Source of the DNA: Chitinophaga filiformis
GTDB lineage: Bacteria > Bacteroidota > Bacteroidia > Chitinophagales > Chitinophagaceae
Direction: 5' to 3'
NCBI RefSeq assembly: GCF_023100805.1
Contig: NZ_CP095855.1
Location: forward strand, 6,737,001-6,801,000
Length of the DNA: 64,000 bases
Part shown: positions 25,385 through 33,906 of the stretch, piece after piece
Layout: every line of letters starts with the position of its first letter
Numbering within the stretch: position 1 is the stretch's first letter
Notes under the pieces: generated by a model
Database searches by the model: none
Seen by the model: only the letters and a program-made list of their open reading frames with translations
What the model was told of the DNA's origin: nothing
Position numbers and translations under genes: made by a program

Positions 25385-27688
25385 CTAATATCTTGGGTCT
25401 GGCTTGTTTACCAGCTGATATTCCTTTGGCGGTTCTTTATGCAGCAGATGGCGCACAAAATAATCCCAGCGGCGACGCATCATATAGGGACCATCTGCTG
25501 CAAAGCCATGCCTGGCCTGCGGAAATATGATCAGATCATAATCCTTGTTGGCTTTCGTTAAAGCATCTACCACCAGGAAAGTATTATAAGGCGGTACATT
25601 ATCATCCATCATACCATGGGCCAGCAGCAGCTTTCCTTTCAGGTTACCGGCATAGAGGGCATTCGCCTGCCTGGCGTAGTCAGATTCGGAGGTAAGGCCG
25701 TTGTAACGCTCGCCCCAGTCATCTTCATAGCTACGATTTTCGTGGTTCCCTGATTCTGCAATGCCTACCTTGAAGAAGTCGGGATAGCGGAACATGGCAG
25801 CCGCTGTTGCGAAGCCACCTCCGGAGTGCCCCCAGATCCCAACACGGCTGGTATCGATATATGCGTAACGTGCCGCCAGCTGACGGATACCGGTGATCTG
25901 GTCGGGCAATGTGTTCTCTGCCATGTTGCCATAGTTCATATCATGGTAACTCTTGCTACGCAGGGGATTGCTGGTACCTTCCAGCACCATGACAACGAAT
26001 CCCAGCTCGGCCAGTGCCTGGTGATCGACGCGGGCCGACAGGAATGACCAATCGCGCACACCACCTCCCTGTGGACCAGGGTATATATAGTCAATGACAG
26101 GATATTTCTTTTTGCTGTCCAGGTGTGTGGGTGTGAACAGCAAACCATAGATATCCGTTTTCCCGTCGTGAGCCTTCACTGAAAATGGCATTGGCGCTTT
26201 CCAGCCTATAGCTTTAAGGCGCGAGATATCAGTCTTCTCCAGGCTGACCAACGGTTTACCCTGCAGGTTGCGTAAGACCGTTACAGGGGGGATATCGGGC
26301 TGTGAATAGCGGTCAATAAAGTATTGACCATCCGGGGAGAATGCCAGCTTATGATTCCCCTGCTCGGGGGTAAGGTCAGCAAAGCCACTGCCATCGAAAT
26401 TGATCTTACAGAAATGGCTGAAATAGGGATTGCGGGCGTCCAGGCCACAGGCGTTAAAGAAGATCACCCTGCCCTGTTCATCGACCTTTTCCACGCTGGT
26501 AACCAGCCATTTTCCTTTCGTGATCTGGTTCTTCAGCGCCCCGGTAGCGGCATTGTACAGGTACAGGTGTCCCCAGTCATCACGTTCGCTATACCAGATA
26601 ATTTCATTTGACTTTTTCAGGTAATGCCAGTTAATGGCATCCTGGCCGGATTCGTATTGTGTGGCAACCTTCTCTTCAAAGACTTCGCGGACAGCGCCCG
26701 TAGTCGCATCAGCGATACGCAGTTTCTCTTCTTTGTGATTGCGGGAAGTGGATACGAATGCCAGTTCTGTATTATCGTCGCTCCAGTCAACATCGTCGAA
26801 GGTGCCGCTGGAGGAGATATCATCGCTGAGTGTACCACGATGCGGATCAGCAGGGACCTGTAAAGGGATCACCTTTGCCTGGCTGACGTCAATGATGACG
26901 CGATGGATCATAGCAATGGCAGCATCGCCGGCCAATGGATATTTCCAGGCCTTCAGCGTGGGCTTGCCTATGTTGGTTGTAACCAGGTACATGTCGCTTA
27001 CATTACGCTGATCCTGTTTGAAGGTGGCTATCTTACGGGAATCGTGCGACCAGCGTAATACAGGCTTCTCGCTGCTGCGCCAGCCGGCATTGTCTGTAGC
27101 ATAGCCAAAATCTTTAACACCGTCGGTCGTAAGCGCACGTTCAGGCCCATTGGGCAATTCACGCACCCATAAATTATGATCTTTTATAAATGCAGCCAGC
27201 CTGCCATCCGGAGAGATCACCTCATTCCGGCTGTCCCTTGCATTGGTCGTCACTGATCGTTGCCCTGCCTTCTGACATTGATAGGACTGCAAACTGCAGG
27301 TCCACTCCTCTCCTGCTATATCAAAAGCGATACCTTTATTACCGTCTGTAAAACGGAAGTAGTGAAAGGGCAAGGCATAGGACTTATAGCTTGTACCTGT
27401 AGCTTTAGATAAGGACGCGGCCAGCTTTTCCTGGTCAAAGGCGGCAGTGCGTGTAGCCTTTGCCGGATCGACCAGTATAAATTCGCTGCCGCGGGCGGTC
27501 AGCACCCGGTACCAGCAACGGCCATCTTCCAGCCATTCGGGAGCGATGGTATTATTATCTACCAATGGCTCGGTATTGTAGATTAAGCGGCTTTCTGCAA
27601 AGCGGTAGTCGCTAAGGGGAACGGCCTGCTGAGCGTTCAGTCTGCAGACTGCGGTAACACAGGAAACAGTTAAAAGTAATTTCTTCAT
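25385..27688 (-). CDS. S9 family dipeptidyl peptidase (DPP IV-like)
   Basis: A 767-residue exported serine peptidase from the ATG at 27688. The N-terminal two-thirds is a beta-propeller (DPPIV_N), and the C-terminal alpha/beta-hydrolase carries the triad: Ser in WGHSGGGFA near 620, Asp in MMDDNVP near 694, His in ARHGF near 727. GTSNPLRSKSYHDMNYGN precedes the nucleophile region, as in bacterial DPP IV. It cleaves dipeptides, often X-Pro, from peptide N-termini in the periplasm. It is convergent with MBL gene 2 and likely a separate transcript. Confidence 0.9.
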   Translation of the reverse strand: MKKLLLTVSCVTAVCRLNAQQAVPLSDYRFAESRLIYNTEPLVDNNTIAPEWLEDGRCWYRVLTARGSEFILVDPAKATRTAAFDQEKLAASLSKATGTSYKSYALPFHYFRFTDGNKGIAFDIAGEEWTCSLQSYQCQKAGQRSVTTNARDSRNEVISPDGRLAAFIKDHNLWVRELPNGPERALTTDGVKDFGYATDNAGWRSSEKPVLRWSHDSRKIATFKQDQRNVSDMYLVTTNIGKPTLKAWKYPLAGDAAIAMIHRVIIDVSQAKVIPLQVPADPHRGTLSDDISSSGTFDDVDWSDDNTELAFVSTSRNHKEEKLRIADATTGAVREVFEEKVATQYESGQDAINWHYLKKSNEIIWYSERDDWGHLYLYNAATGALKNQITKGKWLVTSVEKVDEQGRVIFFNACGLDARNPYFSHFCKINFDGSGFADLTPEQGNHKLAFSPDGQYFIDRYSQPDIPPVTVLRNLQGKPLVSLEKTDISRLKAIGWKAPMPFSVKAHDGKTDIYGLLFTPTHLDSKKKYPVIDYIYPGPQGGGVRDWSFLSARVDHQALAELGFVVMVLEGTSNPLRSKSYHDMNYGNMAENTLPDQITGIRQLAARYAYIDTSRVGIWGHSGGGFATAAAMFRYPDFFKVGIAESGNHENRSYEDDWGERYNGLTSESDYARQANALYAGNLKGKLLLAHGMMDDNVPPYNTFLVVDALTKANKDYDLIIFPQARHGFAADGPYMMRRRWDYFVRHLLHKEPPKEYQLVNKPDPRY

Positions 27689-27869
27689 AGTTAATTCCGG
27701 ATGCATGAGCATATTCAATTCTGGCTTAAAGGTAAGATTGTCGGTCTGTACATTCTGGCCGTTGGTGTAGAAAATCTCAAGTTAAGGAACAAAGCTCAGT
27801 AAAAATAAACCCCTGATGATAAAGCGCCTATCCGAAGCCGAAAGGTATCAGTGGCGCTGTCCATCCGGC

Positions 27870-29312
27870 CTATTGGCTGATCGTCTTCTTCCAGTCATAA
27901 TCTCCTTTCGCCGCATTATTGCGCCTGGCGAGATCTGCGAGCATGGCGTCTGTGGCATGCCTGCTAAGCCATCGTCCGTTGACAAATACGCCGGAGATAT
28001 TCCTGGTATTTTTTACATCGCTGAGGGGATTAGCATCCAGCAAAATGAGGTCTGCGCGCTTGCCGGCTTCCACTGTACCCACTTCACCATCGATCCCGAG
28101 CCATTTAGCGGGTAGCCGGGTAGCGGCAGCCAGCGCCTCCTCCGGTGTCAATCCCGCTTCGGCTAAAAGCGCTATTTCATCGTGCAGGGAAAAGCCTGCA
28201 ACGACGCCTGAGAGGCCGGAGTCTGTGCCGGCAACGATCGGTACGCCGGCTGCTTTGAAGGCTTTCACCAGGCGGACGTGGAAATCCACCATCTTCTGGA
28301 AATAGGCAACTCTTTCCGGAGAGGTATTACGGCTATAGTTATTGGCAGTGATCCATTTGCTCTGCAACAGCGGATGCACATACTGCAATGTGGAAGAAGC
28401 CCGCAGCTCGTCAAGCGAGCGTGCCTGACTCAGTATCCACTTCATGGTTGTTAATGTAGGGGATAACCAGGTATCATTGTCTTTTGCGAGTTGCGCGAAC
28501 GTTTGTGCGTCCTGATCGCTGAAGTCAGTCGTTTGTTTTGAAAACTCTTCCGCATGGGCCACCATGCCGAAATAAGGTACGAAGGCTTCTTTCAGCCTCC
28601 CCCGGAAAGCATCGGGAATATGCCCGATGGTTTTTAATCCCTGTTGGTGCGCTTCGTCGACAATGGCCTTGTAGGTCTCTACATTAAGATGGGAATATAC
28701 CTTAATGAACTCATACCCTTCGGCTTTTGCACTGCGAACGGCCTGGCGTCCATCAGCGGGGGTATTGACAATTCTTCCCGATGCATTGCCGCCGTCCAGG
28801 AGCGCTGCCAGTGCCATGCGTGGCCCGATGACAGTTCCCTTTGCGATCTCGTTCCGCTGAGCGAAGTGTTCTGCCCTGGAATTAAGTTCCAATACCGTCG
28901 TAACGCCATTCGCGATATAAGGCGTCATGACGTCCTGCGTATTAAAGAAGATGGTAGCGCCCTGCGTGGGGTACTTATGAAAAAGACTTATATCAGCAGG
29001 CACATGAACATGCATATCGATAAGACCGGGGATAAGCCATTTTCCCCTGCCATCAATCAATTTTGCACCGGCAGGCACAGGCCCGTTGAGCGATGTAATC
29101 CGCTCGTTCCTGATGATCACAGTAACATTTGTCAGTACGCTGTTTCCCGGAGTCATGGGGATAACATTTACATTCTTTATAGCGAAGGTCTGTTCCTCCT
29201 TCTGCTGCTGCAGCGAAGGCTGCGCAGGTGGGGAAGCTACTCTTGCGCAGCTGGCCCCGATCAGGCAAAAAGCGGCTAAGTAAAGGAAATAATAAAAACG
29301 GGAATGTCTCAT
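27870..29312 (-). CDS. Amidohydrolase-family lipoprotein (imidazolonepropionase/prolidase-like)
   Basis: A 480-residue secreted amidohydrolase with lipobox LIGASC in its signal. The metal HxH motif is in GLIDMHVHVP near residue 97-103, the later His in KTIGHIPDAF and MVAHAEE, and the catalytic Asp in VAGTDSGL. SEVGTVEAGKRADLILLD-type wording near the C-terminus is typical of the family. Members hydrolyse cyclic amides or dipeptides. It fits the local theme of exported peptide-degrading enzymes. Confidence 0.88.
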   Translation of the reverse strand: MRHSRFYYFLYLAAFCLIGASCARVASPPAQPSLQQQKEEQTFAIKNVNVIPMTPGNSVLTNVTVIIRNERITSLNGPVPAGAKLIDGRGKWLIPGLIDMHVHVPADISLFHKYPTQGATIFFNTQDVMTPYIANGVTTVLELNSRAEHFAQRNEIAKGTVIGPRMALAALLDGGNASGRIVNTPADGRQAVRSAKAEGYEFIKVYSHLNVETYKAIVDEAHQQGLKTIGHIPDAFRGRLKEAFVPYFGMVAHAEEFSKQTTDFSDQDAQTFAQLAKDNDTWLSPTLTTMKWILSQARSLDELRASSTLQYVHPLLQSKWITANNYSRNTSPERVAYFQKMVDFHVRLVKAFKAAGVPIVAGTDSGLSGVVAGFSLHDEIALLAEAGLTPEEALAAATRLPAKWLGIDGEVGTVEAGKRADLILLDANPLSDVKNTRNISGVFVNGRWLSRHATDAMLADLARRNNAAKGDYDWKKTISQ

Positions 29313-29512
29313 TGGATTATTTTATTTCTGAGCTTCGGAAGGACGGCATAAGCAAGGCATTATGTCGTCTCTGTAAGCCGGGGTTATAAATATAGTCATA
29401 TATTTCTTTTATGGTAATAAGGGGAAGGGCTCCTCTCAGGTTCCTGTAATGAGGAAACAGGCATGACAGCACCAGCAGGCATCTGCTATGTGTACAGGCA
29501 AAATAATTATGC

Positions 29513-29520
29513 TACTTTTG
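29513..29520 (+). promoter_or_regulatory. Candidate -7 promoter element for Crp/Fnr gene
   Basis: TACTTTTG matches TAnnTTTG and lies 24 bases before the GTG start of the Crp/Fnr-like gene. Confidence 0.45.
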
Positions 29521-29544
29521 CGGGTAGTGAAAATATAAAAGCTG

Positions 29545-30120
29545 GTGATAGAACATCTTATAGCACATATCAGCAAGTTCTGTACAATTGATCCTGAAAA
29601 AATGAACATGCTGGAGTCTTTTTTTGAGCACAGGACTTATAGGAAAAAGGAGTTATTACTGAGTGAAGGGGACAGAGGTTATGAGAAATTCTTTATTGTC
29701 AAAGGATGCGTACATATATTCTATCTCAGGCAGAACGGGATCGAGCAAACAGTCGACTTTGCTATTGAGAACTGGTGGGCATCAGATTTCATGGCTTTCC
29801 AACATGGCTCCGCAGCGCAGTTCTCTATTCGTGCGGTAGAAAAGACGGAAGTGCTCAGCATTTCGGCAGAGCGCCAGCGGGAGCTGTTAAAAGAAATACC
29901 CGAGCTGAACGCCTATTTCCACCTGGTATTTCAGAAAGCCTATGCGGCCTCCCAGATGAGATTCCGGTTCCTTTACGAGTTTTCCAAAGAAGAATTATAC
30001 CGCCATTTCACCCAGCATTTCCCTGATTTTATGCAGCGGGTTCCTCAGTACCTAATGGCTTCCTTCCTGGGTTTCACACCGGAATACCTCAGTGAGATCC
30101 GTAAGAAATACCTTTCTTAA
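29545..30120 (+). CDS. Crp/Fnr-family regulator
   Basis: A 191-residue regulator with an N-terminal cyclic-nucleotide-binding-type beta-roll (LLSEGDRGYEKFFIVKGCV, RQNGIEQTVDFAIENWW) and a C-terminal helix-turn-helix (LMASFLGFTPEYLSEIRKKY). A GTG at 29545 is the best start, since it places the opening helix as in relatives; the next Met is at residue 20. In Bacteroidota this group commonly controls adjacent redox-stress genes; here an AhpD-like gene follows. Confidence 0.88.
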   Translation: MIEHLIAHISKFCTIDPEKMNMLESFFEHRTYRKKELLLSEGDRGYEKFFIVKGCVHIFYLRQNGIEQTVDFAIENWWASDFMAFQHGSAAQFSIRAVEKTEVLSISAERQRELLKEIPELNAYFHLVFQKAYAASQMRFRFLYEFSKEELYRHFTQHFPDFMQRVPQYLMASFLGFTPEYLSEIRKKYLS

Positions 30121-30180
30121 ACCAGTTTAAGTAAATAGCTATTTTTCCTGCGGAACTTGCAGCTATAAAAATAGCTGTTT

Positions 30181-30633
30181 ATGATAAAGACAATTAAGCA
30201 TCGTTTAGATGTATGGAAAGAAGAACCATTATACTGGGACCAGATTGCTGCGATGGACAAACGCCAGTATGCCTCTACAGTGCCAAGAGCATTAATAGAG
30301 CTCATTAAGGTCAGGGTATCACAAATTAACAAATGCGTATTTTGTATTGATTACCATACCGATGAGGCCTTAAAACAGGGAGAATCCCCCCGCAGGCTAT
30401 TTGCCCTCTCTGCCTGGGAAGAAAGCACCTTCTTCGATGAACGTGAAAAAAGCGCGCTTAAATTTGCAGAAGAAATAACACATATTTCTGTTAATGGCGT
30501 TGCGGACGAAACATATGAAAAGCTCAAAGCTCACTTCAATACTAAGGAGATAGCAGATCTTATCGTCGTGGCGTGTCATATTAACTTCCTGAATCGCGTA
30601 GGCATTTCCACGAAAACAGTATCTGTTCTTTAA
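30181..30633 (+). CDS. AhpD-like carboxymuconolactone decarboxylase-family protein
   Basis: A 150-residue all-helical protein of the CMD/AhpD family. It carries the redox CxxC of the alkylhydroperoxidase group in NKCVFCIDYHTDEALKQGE, with the downstream His of the proton-relay site. Such proteins reduce peroxides through a disulfide. It is 60 bases downstream of the Crp/Fnr gene, which probably regulates it. Confidence 0.9.
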   Translation: MIKTIKHRLDVWKEEPLYWDQIAAMDKRQYASTVPRALIELIKVRVSQINKCVFCIDYHTDEALKQGESPRRLFALSAWEESTFFDEREKSALKFAEEITHISVNGVADETYEKLKAHFNTKEIADLIVVACHINFLNRVGISTKTVSVL

Positions 30634-30680
30634 GGTATAGTGTTCCGTGCGAATGTTATTATCTGAAAAATTCAAGAGAT

Positions 30681-31331
30681 ATGATAACACAGATGCCTAA
30701 GGCTGTAGCCGGTATTAAAATACCTGACAGCACCATAACCCGTCAGGCTACAGAATTGTTACGGGAGCATGGAAGTGAGTTATTATACAATCATTCATTG
30801 CGCACGTTCCTGTTTGCTGCCTTAAATGGCGAGCAGAAAAAGATAGCTTATGATGCGGAGCTGTTGTATGTGAGCGCAGCCTTTCATGACCTGGGCCTTA
30901 CCCCCCATTACAGCAGTCCGGATAAATGTTTTGAAGTAGATGGCGCCAATGCAGCCCGTGAATTCCTGCGGGGCCACGGGCTTCCGGCACAGACGCTTCA
31001 ACTGGTATGGGACGCTATAGCGCTGCATACCGTACCCGGTGTTGCGCCTTATAAAGAGGCTGAAGTCGCATTATTGAACTACGGTGTAGCGCTGGATGTG
31101 GTAGGCAAGGGTTATGAGCAGTTATCCGAAGCAGTGCGTGAGGACATTATCAGACACTTTCCCCGCGGTGGATTCAAGGCGAAAGTCATTCCTGCTTTTT
31201 TCGATGGTTTCAAGCACAAACCGGAGACCACTTACGGCACTATCAATGTTGATATCTGTGCCTTCATGATGCCCAATTTCGAAAAAAAGAATTTCTGCGA
31301 TGCAATTCTCCATTCGCCCTGGAGCGAGTGA
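30681..31331 (+). CDS. HD-domain protein
   Basis: A 216-residue HD-fold phosphohydrolase. The metal ligands are in YNHSLRTFLFAA (His), AAFHDLGLTPHY (His-Asp) and the later AIALHTVPG. The family acts on nucleotides or similar phosphoesters; this subgroup resembles the cyanamide-hydratase-like HD proteins by overall layout. It is 47 bases after the AhpD-like gene and probably cotranscribed. Confidence 0.85.
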   Translation: MITQMPKAVAGIKIPDSTITRQATELLREHGSELLYNHSLRTFLFAALNGEQKKIAYDAELLYVSAAFHDLGLTPHYSSPDKCFEVDGANAAREFLRGHGLPAQTLQLVWDAIALHTVPGVAPYKEAEVALLNYGVALDVVGKGYEQLSEAVREDIIRHFPRGGFKAKVIPAFFDGFKHKPETTYGTINVDICAFMMPNFEKKNFCDAILHSPWSE

Positions 31332-31371
31332 TCTGCTGCGGGTGAAGCCGGGCCAGACTGCAGCTAAGGTA

Positions 31372-31568
31372 CTGCCTGGTCACTGCCTTATGCTGATGAC
31401 TTGCAAGGTGAAGGCACGTTAACTCCAGTTGAAGCGCTGCCTGGTCACTGCCTTATGCTGATGGCCTGAAAGGTGAAGGCGTACCAAACTCCAGTTGAAG
31501 CGCTGCCTGGTCAGTGCCTTATGCTAATGGCCTGAAAGGTAAAGGCGCGCTACATTGCAATTGAAACG
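31372..31568. repeat. Three-copy 65/66-bp tandem repeat
   Basis: Units at 31372-31436, 31437-31502 and 31503-31568 each begin CTGCCTGGTCA(C/G)TGCCTTATG and end in a TTGAA(G/A)CG block. The first two are nearly identical and the third has diverged at its 3' part. Each contains a GCCTT...AAGGC inverted segment, so a transcript could fold into three similar hairpins. It lies between the HD gene and the terminator of the convergent gene. Confidence 0.85.
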
Positions 31569-31584
31569 GCAGAACAGGAAAACA

Positions 31585-31616
31585 ATCCGCATACAGCTGT
31601 ATAGCTGTATGCGGAT
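31585..31616 (-). terminator. Perfect hairpin terminator
   Basis: ATCCGCATACAGCT (31585-31598) pairs perfectly with AGCTGTATGCGGAT (31603-31616) around a 4-base loop, directly after the stop of the heme-binding gene on the minus strand and followed there by TTGTTTTCC. Confidence 0.85.
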
Positions 31617-32080
31617 CAGTTTGCGGTAGCAAGGCTATCCCTGAGTTTACCTGTCCATGTCGTTATCAGTTGCTTTTCTGCCGCTGTAAGCCGGGCCTCT
31701 TTGTGTAACAAGGTATAGGACGATAAGGGCATACTCCCATCGTTAATACTGTTTTCAATTGACCGGAGCTTATTGATCCGTTTCCTGGGTGAGTAAGCTC
31801 CGTAATCGCTGAAATTCAGTTCTTCTTTGCCCTCGTTGACGTGATATGTCAACCACCAGCCGGCAGGTTGTATACGGGAATACCAGGGATACCGGGTATT
31901 ATTACTGTGACAGTCGTAACAGGCAGCTCTTAAAATAGTCTGTACCTGGGCAGGTACCGGGTACACATGTGTAATATCTGTCTGTAATACCTGCCCGCTT
32001 TGATTGCGGGCAGGTTGTATAAACTGAATAACAGCGAAAGCAATTAATAGCATTAAAAGCCATTTATTTGATCTGCGCAT
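31616..32080 (-). CDS. Heme-binding domain protein
   Basis: A 154-residue exported protein with an N-terminal hydrophobic anchor and a c-type heme site AACYDCHSNNTRYPWYSR, as in the Haem_bd family (PF14376). Conserved YHVNEGKEELNFSDYG follows. These proteins sit in the periplasm near heavy-metal efflux genes in Bacteroidota. It begins 7 bases after the DUF3347 gene, so the two are cotranscribed. A strong terminator follows it. Confidence 0.88.
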   Translation of the reverse strand: MRRSNKWLLMLLIAFAVIQFIQPARNQSGQVLQTDITHVYPVPAQVQTILRAACYDCHSNNTRYPWYSRIQPAGWWLTYHVNEGKEELNFSDYGAYSPRKRINKLRSIENSINDGSMPLSSYTLLHKEARLTAAEKQLITTWTGKLRDSLATAN

Positions 32081-32087
32081 ATTCGTT

Positions 32088-32675
32088 TTATTTTAGTTCT
32101 TCTTTTACAGTACCGCATGCAGGCATTTCCTTACCGAGATAGGGATTGGCAATGTCTTTCGTTTCACTGATCCAGTCGGCTCCCTTACCCTTGTTATACA
32201 TAGGGCAATGATCGTAATAGAGGTGTTTTCCGGCGCCGAAGGTTTTCACGAGTTCATACATATCCTTGCTCAGCATATCAAAGTGTTCGCGCTGATGTTT
32301 GATATTACCGGCATTCTTTCCGATATGCGCTGCATGTTCCCTGGCGTCGCTCTCTATATCTTCATATATCTTCTTTTGTTCGGCCGTTAATGAAGCTTTA
32401 TCAAATTTCCCGAATGCGGCAACCATAGCATCACCGGCAGTGGCTGTGCCTTTGTCGTTATCAGCTGCCAGTGCATTCTTCATGTCAAGATAGCTGTTAA
32501 CTATCTCTTTAACAGGAGATGCCGGCTGCTGGTTTTCTGTTGCTGCCGGTGCGCCGGCGGAAGTGCGTTGCGCCGGCTGTGCCGTATCAGTATCTGTTTT
32601 TGCCTGATTATTATTGCTGTTACATGCGGCTAAGGATAATATACCGGCAGCTGCTATTAAGATAGTGTGTTTCAT
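32088..32675 (-). CDS. DUF3347 lipoprotein
   Basis: A 195-residue lipoprotein with lipobox SLAAC at the end of its signal, a Gln/Ala/Thr-rich linker and a DUF3347 domain: IVNSYLDMKNALAADN, a long helical core with HAAHIGKNAGNIKHQREHF, and YYDHCPMYNKGKGADWIS followed by NPYLGKEMPACG. The CPM, His and Met/Cys residues are the family's likely copper ligands. DUF3347 also occurs attached to CusB-type adaptors. First gene of a pair with the heme-binding protein. Confidence 0.88.
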   Translation of the reverse strand: MKHTILIAAAGILSLAACNSNNNQAKTDTDTAQPAQRTSAGAPAATENQQPASPVKEIVNSYLDMKNALAADNDKGTATAGDAMVAAFGKFDKASLTAEQKKIYEDIESDAREHAAHIGKNAGNIKHQREHFDMLSKDMYELVKTFGAGKHLYYDHCPMYNKGKGADWISETKDIANPYLGKEMPACGTVKEELK

Positions 32676-32812
32676 TTTTGATCTTTGTTTTACGTTTATT
32701 CATTTGACAAAGGCATAAGTATGCCAACAGGAAAGGGTATGCTCCTGCAGATGTTTAAAAAACAAGTATCCTGCAGGATATTTAAGGCCCCGAATACTTT
32801 GTAAAGACTACA

Positions 32813-33265
32813 TCAAATCTGAAAACTCTGTATAGCTATGCGGATGTCTGGTATGGGTGGATGATAGCTCCGGACAAAATACCTGCTATTTACTTTTGCC
32901 CTTGAGGTGGCCAAAAGATCAATGTTGCAGAAGCCGGGAACGGATAACGTAACACATGCGGGATTGCTGCTAAAATCAACTACCGGAGACAGGGATTTGT
33001 CGGTCCGGACAAATTTCATCACGTTGTCATTGCAACAGTTATCTTTCTCTTTCCTGTGATGATGATGGTGATGATCTACACTGCTGTGATGGGCTGCGCC
33101 TTTTGCATTCCCGGCTCTGCCTTCGCTATGTTCATGATGATGATGAGTGGAATTCGCGCCCATATCCGGCCATACCGCACAGGCAAAGCCTACAACCGTA
33201 TTCAGTAAAAATACGGTTAGCAGCAATGCTGCCCTGAAACGGCGTATGGACGGACTTCCTTTCAT
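32813..33265 (-). CDS. His-rich exported protein, metal-associated
   Basis: A 150-residue protein with a signal peptide, then two histidine clusters (STHHHHEHSEGR near residues 39-50 and DHHHHHHRKEKDNCC near 64-78) and a C-terminus ending PPIPDIRIAIQSFQI. That Pro-Pro and terminal pattern is shared with the HYC_CC_PP type at 35492-35890 (ending FLQYQNFRI). The His clusters suggest binding of Cu, Zn or Ni. It stands between DUF3347 and DUF305 genes. Confidence 0.75.
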   Translation of the reverse strand: MKGSPSIRRFRAALLLTVFLLNTVVGFACAVWPDMGANSTHHHHEHSEGRAGNAKGAAHHSSVDHHHHHHRKEKDNCCNDNVMKFVRTDKSLSPVVDFSSNPACVTLSVPGFCNIDLLATSRAKVNSRYFVRSYHPPIPDIRIAIQSFQI

Positions 33266-33387
33266 TCAAGTAGCTTTTTGCCTTCTCCGGTTCACATTTG
33301 CCGGAAAGGCAGCGCTCGTATACGAGCAAAAGTACTGGTAATTCCGAATTATTTGTTATACAATTTTGAGCTTGTTTTATATTATTC

Positions 33388-33873
33388 TTAGCGATGATAC
33401 TTTGTTCGCAGCCAGGTCTTCATCTGTTCAATTTCCTGCTGCTGGCTTGCATCTATGGACGCGCACAACGTCTTAATTTCCGGATCTTTTATATTGGCGT
33501 GCTCACACATTAAAATGGCTCCCGCATGATGCGGTATCATTGATTTCAGGAATTGCCTCTCGGAAACCGCCGCCTGCTGACGGATACAGAGGAAGAATGC
33601 GACCAGTCCGAGGGCAGCAAGGCCCATTATTCCCAGGTTGAGCTTTCTATCCATATACATACCACGCATTACCACTATTTCTATGATTATCATTGGCATA
33701 GTCATTAAGCCCGCCATATAGAACTGGTTGATGTTTGGGATTACATTGCCGATCGAATTAACCATTGCGTACATCAGTATGTACATGCAGATGAAAGACA
33801 GCACAGCCATCATAATAAGTTGTTTATAATGACTCGTATGCATATCGTGTTTTGTGTTTTTCCCTTTATCCAT
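33388..33873 (-). CDS. DUF305-family membrane protein
   Basis: A 161-residue protein with three hydrophobic segments (about residues 18-37, 50-62 and 76-94) followed by a shortened DUF305 region: SMIPHHAGAILMCEHANIKDP and IEQMKTWL. The HHAGAI motif is the family's metal-binding site. DUF305 proteins are frequent in copper-resistance clusters. It starts 33 bases after the barrel-like protein gene. Confidence 0.85.
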   Translation of the reverse strand: MDKGKNTKHDMHTSHYKQLIMMAVLSFICMYILMYAMVNSIGNVIPNINQFYMAGLMTMPMIIIEIVVMRGMYMDRKLNLGIMGLAALGLVAFFLCIRQQAAVSERQFLKSMIPHHAGAILMCEHANIKDPEIKTLCASIDASQQQEIEQMKTWLRTKYHR

Positions 33874-33906
33874 AGTAAGAATTTTTAGCTTGAGTGAAAT
33901 TGATAA

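Noticed and set aside
27816..28115. Plus-strand frame opposite the amidohydrolase gene
   Set aside because: Shadow of the real minus-strand gene.
32743..32778. TCCTGCAG/CTGCAGGA inverted repeat upstream of DUF3347
   Set aside because: Short arms and a 20-base loop make it weak as a terminator or operator; not listed as a feature.
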